From: Gavia stellata
Taxonomy: Eukaryota; Chordata; Aves; Gaviiformes; Gaviidae
Length of the DNA stretch: 64,000 nucleotides
Assembly: GCF_030936135.1 (NCBI RefSeq)
Contig: NC_082596.1
Location: 97,882,449-97,946,448, forward strand
Direction: 5' to 3'
Under the pieces are notes generated by a model. The model had not been told where the DNA came from. It did no database searches and was given only the letters and a program-made list of their open reading frames with translations. Shown piece after piece: positions 39,363 through 49,300 of this stretch (the first letter of the stretch is position 1; the number at the start of each line of letters is the position of its first letter). A program made the position numbers and the translations under genes.

Positions 39363-40110
39363 ACCTCATGAAGTTCAACAAGGGGAACTGCAAAGTCCTA
39401 CACCTGGGGTACAACCACCCCATGCCCCAGTATATGCTGGGGGCTGCCCAACTGGAGAGCAGCTTGGAAGAAAAGGACCTGGGAGTCCTGGTGGACACCA
39501 AGTTGAACGTGAGCCAGTAATGTGCCCCTGTGGCAAAGAAGGCTGATGGTATCCTGGGCTGCATGAAGAGGAGCATTGCCAGCATATCGAAGGAGGTGAT
39601 CCTTCAGCACTGGTGAGGCCACACCTGGAGTGCTGTGTCCAGTTCTGGGCTCCCCAGTACAAAAGAGACATGGACATACTGGAGAGCCACAAAGGGTCTG
39701 GAGCATCTCTCCCTGGAGGAAAGGCTGGGAGAGCTGGGACTGTTTAGCCTCAAGAAGAGAAGGCTCAGGGGAGATCTGTAATGTCTATAAATACCTGAAG
39801 GGAGAGTGCAAAGAGGACGGAGCCAGGGTCTCCTCCATGGTGCCCAGTGACAGGACCAGGGGCAACAGGCACAAACTGAAACACAGGAGGTTCCCTCTGA
39901 ACATCAGGAAACACTTTTTCACTGTGAGGGTGACCGAGCACTGTCACAGCTTGACAGGGAGGTGGTGGAGTCTCCATCCTTGGAGATGTTCAAAAGCCTG
40001 TGGACATGATCCTGGGCAACTGGCTGTAGGCAGCCCTGCTTGCGCAGGGGGTTGGACCAGATGACCTCCAGAGGTCCCTGCCTACCTCAACCATTCTGTG
40101 ATTCTGTGAT
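39363..40110 (+). mobile_element. CR1 LINE fragment, plus orientation, with internal deletion
   Basis: It begins with the coding block that reads KFNKGNCKVLHLG and runs through the CR1 reverse transcriptase C-terminus to the 3' terminal repeat attctgtgattctgtgat at 40093-40110. A stop interrupts the frame near 39520 (gccagtaatgtgcc). The join near 39688 lacks about 20 bases that CR1 copies normally carry between the 'ctggagag' and 'ccacaaag' blocks, judged from memory of the consensus. At about 750 bp it is the longest CR1 copy here, and it is inactive. Confidence 0.93.
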
Positions 40111-40779
40111 ACTTGCTTAGTTATTTAGAATATTATTTACTAAGAATTAGTGGAAATTGGAAGTATTGAGGTAGCGACTCCATGTATCCACTGGATGGCA
40201 GAAACCAGCTGAGGCCCAGGCCCTTGAAAGCTCTTACTGTTCGTGAAAAAATGCTGGACTACAGTATTCACAAAGGACGTGTGTACTGTTTGTCAAAGAA
40301 CTGGGAAACTCTAGTCTCTAAAAGTCACTGTAAAAACATCAAAAGATTTCTTTGATTTTGAAATTATCACCTTGGTAAAAAGTTTGAGTGAGATGAACAA
40401 GGAAAAAGAAAAAACATCTACATGTTACCAATGATCAATTTGTTCTTCAGTGTTTTTTTGAACACTGCTAAGCTTATCTCCATTGAAAGGACTTTTCAAA
40501 AAAATACCTGATTGAACTCAAAAGTAATACTTAACAGAGCTATTGAAGATAAAGAAGTAAGTAATTTCAAGTCTGCATTTGAAAACCAGAAATCTTTTCA
40601 ATGTCCTAGGGAATTAGGCACTTGCTAAGGCTTCCCAGTGCCATAGTTATTATCCAGACAAACCATTCTTGTTCCTACTCTTTTCGGAGTCCTCAATGTA
40701 TCTGTATCTGCATTAGTTCCTTCAATGTTACTGTACTATATGCATGTTCATAAACGTGTGCATCACATTTCTTTCCCAG

Positions 40780-40918
40780 AGATCAAGACTTGTCCATTTG
40801 AAATCCTTTAGGGGCTCAACTCGGGATGCACCCTTAGTGCACTCTCCTGACGTGTTATTCGACTGGGCTCCCCCTAAAATGCGGAAACAGCTGACACTTT
40901 TTTCCCAGACAAACGGAG
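40780..40918 (+). other. Exon-like open segment, unknown
   Basis: A pyrimidine-rich tract ends in tttctttcccag (40768-40779) and a good donor gtaatg follows at 40919. The 139 bases between are open in one frame, reading from RSRLVHLKSFRGSTRDAPLV to MRKQLTLFSQTNG, and hold five CpGs, more than the flanks. I do not recognise the peptide. It could be an exon of an unannotated transcript or an alternative downstream CAP2 exon, or it could be chance. The length is not a multiple of three. Confidence 0.3.
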
Positions 40919-41502
40919 GTAATGTTCACTTGGTTACACAACATGCTAGCAAATAGAGCAGTTATCAAGAACATACAAGACAGATTCAGTTCACCTGCTG
41001 GAGGTGATTTGGGCTCACTGCTGTGAAAATACTGCCCAGCAGTAACTACTGCCCTCAGAAGGTGCCTAGAAAGAGGCCCCTGACATATGAAGCAGTCATT
41101 AGACAAATGACATGAATAACACTCCCCAAGGAACGTTCTGACTGCCAGAAAACAAGAACATGCCCCCTCTTTATGGTTGAAATAATCCTGAAAAATCTTT
41201 TTGGGTCAAATTTTTGTAGAACAGAGAACACTCTCTACTCCATCACCCACAACTCAGTGGCGATCTTCTAGGCTTAACCCTGCTTCCCTAAGTCTTGCTG
41301 CATGCCAAGGACCCTACCTGATGACCACTGACCACCAAAGACTCTTTTCCAAACCCCTAGTTCCAGTGCTGCTTCAACGGAGGCACACTCATATTTCCTC
41401 TCTGGGAACAGTAAAGAATGTGATAGGGAATTAGGTAACAAAGGCTTCCGAGTGCCACACTCCTGAGTAAAGCTGTTTTCTGGTTACCCTTTATTCAAAT
41501 CA

Positions 41503-42034
41503 CACAGAATCACAGAATCACTAAGGTTGGAAAAGACCTGTAAGATCATCAAGTCCAACCATCAACCAAAAAAACCACACCACCATGCCCATTAAGCCAT
41601 GTCCCACAATGCCACGTCCACACGTTCCTTGAATACCTCCAGGGAGGGTGACTCCACCACTTCCCTGGGCAGTTTATTCCAGTGTGTCACCACTCTCTCA
41701 GTAAAGAAATTTTTCCTAATATCCAGCCTGAACCTCCCCTGGTGCAACTTGAGGCCATTTCCTCTTGTCCTGTCACTCATCACTTGGGAGGAGAGACCAA
41801 CACCCACCTCTCTGCAACCCCCTTTCAGGTAATTGTAGAGAGCGATGAGGTCTCCCCTCAGCCTCCTCTTCTCCAGACTGAACAACCCCAGCTCCTTCAG
41901 CCGCTCCTCGTAAGACTTGTGCTCCAGACCCCTCACCAGCTTCGTCGCCTTTCTCTGGACACGCTCCAGCACCTCAATGTCCTTCTTGTAGTGAGGGCCC
42001 CAAAACTGAACACAGTATTCGAGGTACCAGGTCA
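41503..42034 (-). mobile_element. CR1 LINE fragment, minus orientation, with a long open C-terminal frame
   Basis: The plus strand opens with the complement of the CR1 3' terminal repeat (cacagaatcacagaatca) and the 3' UTR block. The minus strand then carries an uninterrupted frame (42047 down to 41592) containing [60 protein letters not shown] and [20 protein letters not shown], the C-terminal end of CR1 ORF2. The intact frame suggests it is younger than the other copies, but the polymerase and endonuclease are missing. Confidence 0.94.
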
Positions 42035-44293
42035 AGGTAAAAGGCAAAAAAAGTTATTTACACACAACTCCCAAAACAGACAGTACTGGTAAACAGGCAA
42101 CCACACCAAAAATCTATGTACCCTAAGTTAAAAGTGGAAAAGTTCATTTTTCTCCAGCTGATTTGCTATGACCTTTTTATCAACTGTGACTACTAGGATT
42201 CTGTTTTCTGTCTGTATTACACCTGAAGTTGCATCTATTAGAAAGAAAATGCCTCTCAGTGGACCATGATAGCTTTTACAGCCCATCTCTCCTTCAAAAT
42301 CCTCAGCTGGATGAGTCAGATTAGTTTCAGAGTGAAAGGTTAAATTGATTTAATTTGGGAGATAGTTGTGCCATTTTTCTACACTGAAATATATAATGTT
42401 TTACTTTGTACTTATGTAAATGCATACATTTGGGGTTTGGCTTAAGTTTCATGTTCTGTACGTGGCTGCTTGCCCCAACAAGGGGTAAAGTTCTCACTCT
42501 TTGGTGACTCAGTCTGTATGTTTCAGTAATGAAGACCTTTTTAACCAACATTTGCATTTAATTTCACTCTGTACATGAACACACATACTTGATACAAATG
42601 TCTAAATAGCATGAATATATGTAGGCTGCTGGGCACAACAATAATTAACCACTTTGGAATGACAAGAGGTTGCTGTTGATTAATGTCCAACAACTCTCAT
42701 CCAAGGACTCTTTCAAAGAGCTCCTATTATTAGAACACTTCAGCATGATGCAGGAGATGTGATCTGCATACCCCAAGCAAAGGAAGAAACTGAACTTCAG
42801 TTTCATACATCCAGATGAATGCTTCAGCAATTCCTTGGTTTTAAAAATTGTTTAAAACCCTGCCTTGAAATAAAGACGCTAGAATGTGTATTAAAAATTA
42901 ACAAAGATAGGTCTCTCTACCTCTGAACAACAGCTAGATTGACAGCAGAGCAGTGCTCTACTACTTCCTATTGACTATAAAAGATTCCCCACTCAAGAGT
43001 GACAGATTGGGCTTTTCAGCATTATCTATACTTAAAGAGCTTAAGATGGGATTCCAGATTCCCCTTAAACCTTAACTATTGCAATATCAGCTTTTACGTG
43101 CTTACCTCCCTCTTTTGATCTAGTTCAAAACATTTCCTCTTGCCTAAATCTCATTTCTAGACAAGAGGGTATTTAACTGCCAAGGCATTCAGCCACTTAT
43201 TTTCATCAACTGGTACAATAAACTACCCAAGATTATCTCCCTTTCTGACTCTGCTCACAAGGGAGAGCAAAGTAAAGTAGGGAGAATTCGGTGCTGCAGA
43301 AGATCATAAGTACTCTCATAACATGTGCGGCAATCTGACACAGCAATGAAAGAAGACCCCTTGTCACCAAAAGCCTAAGCTGTGAGTTCCCCACTACTGG
43401 CAAGCCCTGTTGTTACAGCATCTCTATCCTATGCATCCCGGAATAAAATAATCTGAATGCTTGCAGGATTTGTAGGTCTTTTGGGGGTTATTTAAGTCAG
43501 AAGAATGAAAAACTAACTGAAAAATGAGGAAGTATTACATTGTCTCTGTTACCTGCTATTCCCCTTCTCTGTGCTGTCAGTGATTCAGGTTCACCTTGAG
43601 TACCCAGCATAATTGCACAGTGAGTTCTAACTGGTTATGCCTGTGTAATGCTGCTGGTGACCCTAAAATTTACATATGACTGGCAGCATTATATGAAGCC
43701 TGTGAGAGCTTGTAATTGTACCTCAAGATCTGATCTGGCTTGCAAAACTTGTGGCAGCACACACGTACATACACAAAAAAGGCTTGACGCTGTTTGGTCC
43801 TGAAGCATTTGTGGTGAAAATACAACTAAAAAAAAAAATTAGACTGTAGCTGATGAAGGGAGAGTGAAATATTATAAAGGAAGAAGCTCTGTTATGCTAC
43901 TTTTATTGTCAGTTTTCCAAGTTAGTTTTTCTATTAGGAGTCAATAGCTGTTTTAAGACCATGTTTTCATCTATACAATTGTCTATTTCCCTTCCTTTCT
44001 TTGATTCTTTATTGTCCTTCCTAATCATACTAAAACTTGCTATGTTTCCCAAATCATTTACCCATACTGATTTCACCCAGGTCTGTTACAAAACACATGC
44101 CAGTGTAATTAGAACCGTATCTACATAATGAGTGCCAGCACCTAAGGTAACCGCATTTAATTATGGTGGTATGGGTTATTTGCTAAGCACTTTGTCAATT
44201 CACCTCAGCTTGTCTGTATGAGAGACTCACATCGCAGAAACTACTTCAGTTTTTAAATGAGTTAGGGCTACATGGGAAAATAATGTATTTGTT

Positions 44294-44368
44294 TCAGTCT
44301 AACAGAGAGAGGGAGAAACTTCTGTTTTTTTCAGCCTAACAGAGAGAGGGAGAAACTTCTGGTTTTTT
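44294..44368. repeat. 37/38-bp tandem duplication upstream of FAM8A1
   Basis: Two adjacent near-identical units (44294-44330 and 44331-44368) share the core aacagagagagggagaaac and each ends in a T-run. The second has one substitution in the core and a slightly altered tail. Confidence 0.9.
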
Positions 44369-45245
44369 CAGCTGTGCTATTTGCTGCGTTAAAAATGGGA
44401 AGTGCTCCATGTCCACAGTATATATTACTAGTTCATTCAGTATGGAGCTATGTTAACATCTGTGTTACACGGAACTTGTGGTCTCGTTGAGATGCTTAAA
44501 AGTACACAGGAACCTTAAATATTAAAAATTAATTTGGAGAACTGTGTTTAAACTTGCTGGAGGGCTCCTGGTTCTTTGTTCAACATTTTTGCACAGGAAG
44601 AACATGAGTGTGATAGGGGGAAAGATGAAAAAGCGGAGATGGAAAAGAACGCATTATTTAGGCAACAAAATCAAATTGTAGAAGTACACAAGAGAAAGAG
44701 CGGTTTAACACCTTTGCTCTCTCCAAACAATTTCAACCCACTTCCTATCAGCAGAGAAAGCGTTTAGAAAGTTGCTCGAGGTCAGAAGCAACAGCTGTCA
44801 TCTCGGGTGGCAGTAAGCGAAGGACAGGTAACTTTGCCCAGCTGCACCTGCTCAGAAGCAAGGCAATGCCTTATTCCTCACTTGGGCTTACGACCTCATC
44901 TACCACAGCCTATTAAGAGTAATGCATCTGTGACCCGGGCCAAATTCGGAAGCCAGCTGAAGGGACAGAGAGAGAATCCGAGAGAGACTTACGCTCTGGC
45001 CCCGCAGCGCGCCTTGCTGAGCACGCTGGGAGGGGAGCGTCACGGCAACGAAGACCCGCACAAAGATGGAGACTCCCTTCCCACACTACAGTACAACGTG
45101 CTGGAGCAAGAAACCCCACCGCCCCCGGCCAGCTTTCACGGCCGCTCCCCGGCTGCGAAATGGGGGCCGGGGCTTTGGCTGAGAAGGACGACTTCCTCCC
45201 AGGAGGCGACCGGGAGGGGCGCGGGCCGGGGCCGAGCCGAGCGCC

Positions 45246-45287
45246 GCCGCTCCCGCTGAGGGGATCGCCGCTCCCGCTGAGGGGATC
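45246..45287. repeat. 21-bp tandem duplication in the CpG island
   Basis: Two exact copies of a 21-base unit (gccgctcccgctgaggggat plus c) at 45246-45266 and 45267-45287, followed by a partial third (gccgctc). They lie about 0.5 kb upstream of the FAM8A1 start. Confidence 0.9.
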
Positions 45288-45724
45288 GCCGCTCCTCGCG
45301 CTGCCTCCGGCGCGGCGGCGGGAGGAAGCGGGGACGGGGGAGCCTGGTGTTTATGCTAAGGGAAAATTACGTGCCTTCTACGCGTACACTGCTGCCGAGA
45401 GGCTCCTAGGAGCGCGGGCTGCACCGCCTTCACGGCGTCAGCTCTTCTGCACCCGGGGAATTTCTTGTTACCTCGAGAGCGCTTGGAACCGCCCCGGGCA
45501 GACCGCGTCCCTGCCTCGACGCTAGGCGATACCATCTCACCGGAGGGGGGGGTGGGGAGAGGAAGCCTAGTTCTTTCCTGGCGCAACGGCAGAAAGGGGT
45601 TTGCTGGAGGGTGGTACGCTCCTCGTCAGGCTGGGTGCCCCAAGAACTCCGCCTGGTGTTTGTGCTCTTCCTCTGCTTCTCCCCCGTCCTCCGAGGTAAG
45701 TGGGAGAGGCGAGGCGTCTCCCCA

Positions 45725-45734
45725 GCGCATGCGC
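45725..45734. promoter_or_regulatory. Candidate NRF1 site
   Basis: The palindrome gcgcatgcgc, 27 bases before the first FAM8A1 ATG, equals the NRF1 consensus core. The site contains an out-of-frame ATG (45729) whose frame stays open to 45938, so it could act as an upstream start if it lies within the transcript. Confidence 0.5.
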
Positions 45735-45760
45735 GGTGAGGGAGGGCACTGTCAGAGGGG

Positions 45761-46337
45761 ATGGAGGAGATGGCGGAGCCGGGCGCGGGCCGGACCGGCG
45801 CCGGGGCGGCAGCGATGGCGGAGGGCGACAGCGAGAGGGGCGGCAGCGTCGCCGGAGGGGAGGCCGCCGCTGCGTCGCCAGCGCCGTGCTCCCCTCCGGC
45901 GGCCGTCGGAGGCGAGGGCGGCGGGGCGAAGCCGCTGAGCGCGGCGGAGTACGCGCGGCGCGTGCACCAGTGGCTCTGGGACTCGTACTGCGGGTACCTC
46001 AGCTGGCAGGGCTGCCTGCCCGCCCTCCTCGCCGCCTCCGCCGCCGCCTCCGCCGCGCCCGCCTGCGCCGCCGGCTCCCCTCGCGTCGCCGCGCCGCCGC
46101 CCCTTCCCTCCGCGCCGCCGGGGGCGGCCGCCGCCGCCTACTACAGCCCCTTCTACCTCTTCGCTCCGGCGCCGCCCCACACGGCCACCGCTGGGCCGGC
46201 GCCCCGCGCCGCTGCCGCCGCCCCCCCCGCTTGGCCGGGAGCGGCGGGCAGGTTGGCCCCTCTGCCCAGGGCGGCCTCCAGCAGCGCCGCCGGCACCAGC
46301 GGCAGCGGCGCCCCCAGGGAGACGGGGCGGCCGGCGG
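45761..46337 (+). CDS. FAM8A1: FAM8A1 exon 1
   Basis: Contains 192 codons plus one base, extremely GC-rich, encoding the low-complexity N-terminus. Donor gtgagt at 46338. The start is uncertain among three in-frame ATGs (45761, 45770, 45815). Because of the GC content, long open frames also occur in the other frames and on the opposite strand; these are shadows. Confidence 0.93.
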
Positions 46338-49300
46338 GTGAGTGGGGGCAGCCGGGCCGGGGGCCGGTCTGGGTCGCTTCGCGTGGGGAGAAAGGGGGCG
46401 GCCGGCCTGGCCCTCGGCACCCGCGGGGAGGCGGCTGGCAGCGCCCGAGTCCGCGGTTAGTCCCGCCTGCCGTGCGGACTGGGGGCTGGGGGCGGAGGCC
46501 TGGCCCCCGCCAGTGCCGCTGGCTTGCGGCCCGCAGCGCCTTGGGTCTCCGCGGGCCCCTCCGCCGCGGTTCTAGGAAACGGTAGCTCGAGAAGGAAGCT
46601 GGGGGTTTTGCAACGTTGGGGGTCGCTGCTCTTCTGTGGGCTGTAGAGCCGGGCGTGTAGCTCTGCCCCGTAAAAGGTGACAGCCCAAATACCGCGTTTG
46701 TACATCCAGAACTTAATCCATAAGCAGGTTTGAGAGGGTTGACTTGTGTGTGCAGCTTAAAACTTTAGCGCTTGTAAGATGTTTTCGTGGATATGAAGGA
46801 GTTTATTTTTTCCAGTGGAACTTACTCTTGTGGTCATAGGCTTGTAATGCATCTAGCTTTATAAGTCGCCTGTTCCGATGATGAAATCTGAACTAACTTT
46901 ATGGGGTTTAGTGTGCTCTTGGTGCACAAATAAAATCATTTTAATGAAATGGAACCAGAGAAGTAAAAACACGCTTACATTCAACAAGTAGCGGCAGGAC
47001 CTGAGATAAACAAAAGTCTGTTACGGCAATGAATATTGAAGACTGTGCCTAGCAGTGCTTCTGTTTATATTTGTCCAAGAGTAAGACAGACTTGCTCTGA
47101 TCACATCAGAGATAAAACCTGGAGCACAAACACTTCTTCACCAGTGTAGGAGCGCCTAGGTGACATTCCCCGAATGTTTGGTAGCACCTTGAGTAATGGT
47201 AGAAAACCATGGAGCAGAACACTGCTACAGGACTTTGGAGAAAAGCCATATCTCCTTCCTTTCTGCAGGGCAAAGTACAGCATTACTGATCTGTAACGTT
47301 ATTTATAAGCTCAGTGGCTGGGTGTGAGGGGAGAATGTTTTTAGCTGCTTTTTCCTTCTTTTGAAGGGAAGGGAATCTAGCTTCTGAACTTGCTTCTTTC
47401 TTGTGGTTTTGAGCAGATGTTGTTTAAACAAGGTTCTTAACACAAAGTAGTATTTTCTTTAATTGTGCCCTGATTCTGAGTTATAGATTGCTTATGAACA
47501 GATATTGCCAGTCACTGAAAAAGAGGACATGGACAAAAGCTAGGCTGAGATGATTCTTGGATTTTTACCTAGTTCTTCAGGAACTAATTCTGTATGTTAA
47601 AGGTAATTGAGGGCATGAATAGCATTTCATGTGGCTGAACATGGTTATTCTGAATGCTAAATACTGTTGCAACACCCAGCCTTCTTAAGGGAACTCTGTA
47701 TGTCATATAGTGATACAATTGTGAACAAAGACCGTTGTGCCGGTGCTTTGGCTCCAGACTGCAAATGGATGTATCTGGAACAGCTGAAGCGATTATGGCT
47801 CCTTCTTTGCTGCTGCAGATTATTGCCCACACAGCAGGCTTGGCAGGGCAGGTCATGTATCCATCCCTATGCCACTGCAGTTTACAGCCCGGTGTGTTTA
47901 CGTAAGCTGAAATAAGTGACAGTTTATCTTAATGTTGTAGATTTTAAACTGGGGTGTCAAATAGAGGCATTTGTAACTGCCTCTTCAATTCAGTCTGCTT
48001 GCAGGTGTGTGTCAGAGCACCAATATTAACAGCACTCTGGGCAGTGGCAGGCTTTTTGTGGACTGTCATCATGATTTAAGACCCTTCCTCCCCTTGCCTC
48101 TCCCTGCCTTACTGCAGGAGATTACTGCTCTTCTGCTGGGAGCAGTAGAGCAGAAAGTGGGCTCAAGCCTCACCTGCTCTGCCTGGCTGGCTAGCGCAAA
48201 CCCATCCTTAGGGCTAGTTTAATGTAAGATTCTTTGATGGATGCGTGCTGCGTTTGGCTGTCCCTGCCATACAAATAGTAACCCCTGGCAAAATAATGGA
48301 TTTTTGATAGGAGGAATGTCTCAAATTTCTGCAGTGGGAATCTGCCAGAGTCCGAGGTTGCCAAGGTTTCTTAATATAATGGAGTTTAACATAATTGGAA
48401 TACCTATTTTCTTCGCCCCACTTAGCTTCTTCCTTATTCAGTCGTTGAGTCTAATATATTCAAATGAAACTGTGCCACTAACTTTAGCTAATGTGTTCCT
48501 TTTAACAGAGCAAACAAATGCTTTTGTCTGGCGCTGTATGCTCCAGCCAGGCTTGGGGAGGCTGGGTGTGCTCCCTTCTGCCTTAGCTGAAGAATCTTTA
48601 ATTAGAATTTAGTTGACAACATGGACATGCTTTGACAATGAGAATTGAATCCATTTTGGTATTACTTACATAACAGTCATGCTACTTGATAGCATCGATG
48701 CAGAGTTATCAGTGAAATGGGTATGAAATAAAGATATATAAACTGAGGTATGTTAAGTAAGAACTTGCTCTTACCTAACACTGCGTGATTATACTTACCC
48801 CATTTAAAAAGCGCCCAAGTGCTGTGGGCTTTCAGTTTCACTTGCATAGCTTGTGAGGCCAGGACTGGCGTTAATCAGTCTCGGCAGTTGAACTGTGGGG
48901 GCTTATTCTAAGTGAAATTTGACGATATTTTTTGAGATTGGATAGAGGAATGATTCTCTTTCCCCTTTCTTTTTATCCTTTCCCTGTGTGCAGGGGTTGG
49001 CATTCTCAGAAACACTAACAAACAGTCACTATTTTCCACAAATTACATCTAGTAGTACTTGGGTATTTTTAAGTGAAGTTTTGATGTGAGTCCTTGCTAG
49101 TTTCATATGAGTAGTCGTGTTTGTCGTTTGGGAGGGACAGAGGGATACATGGGTTCAGATGAAATTATTTTACAACAGTATTCCTTGGAAACTTTCTAAG
49201 ATGCTTTTTCATATTTTCTTTGCTTTAATCATCAGAGGTAGTGTTAGCAACAAAAGCTTGTAACTGTGACTGCTTATTTTGTCCCCATTTGCGCTTGGCC

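Larger units (their letters stand above)
37166..44929. other. Intergenic region between CAP2 and FAM8A1
   Basis: About 7.8 kb with two CR1 copies (39363-40110 plus, 41503-42034 minus), an exon-like open segment (40780-40918) and a 37-bp tandem duplication (44294-44368). No known gene is recognised. The extra AATAAA at 37431-37436 may belong to a longer CAP2 transcript. Confidence 0.65.
44930..46600. promoter_or_regulatory. FAM8A1: CpG-island promoter of FAM8A1
   Basis: Base composition shifts abruptly from AT-rich to very GC- and CpG-rich here, covering the upstream region, the whole of FAM8A1 exon 1 and the start of intron 1. No TATA box is evident. A perfect palindrome gcgcatgcgc (45725-45734) matches the NRF1 site, and agatggcgg (45768-45776) and gatggcgga (45814-45822) resemble YY1 sites, both typical of TATA-less housekeeping promoters. 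The transcription start cannot be fixed from sequence. The island limits are by eye. Confidence 0.85.

Noticed and set aside
45700-46341. Long open frames in other frames and on the minus strand over FAM8A1 exon 1 (for example 213 and 222 codons)
   Set aside because: They come from extreme GC content, are Arg/Gly-rich, and conflict with the FAM8A1 frame, which alone matches a family and splices correctly.
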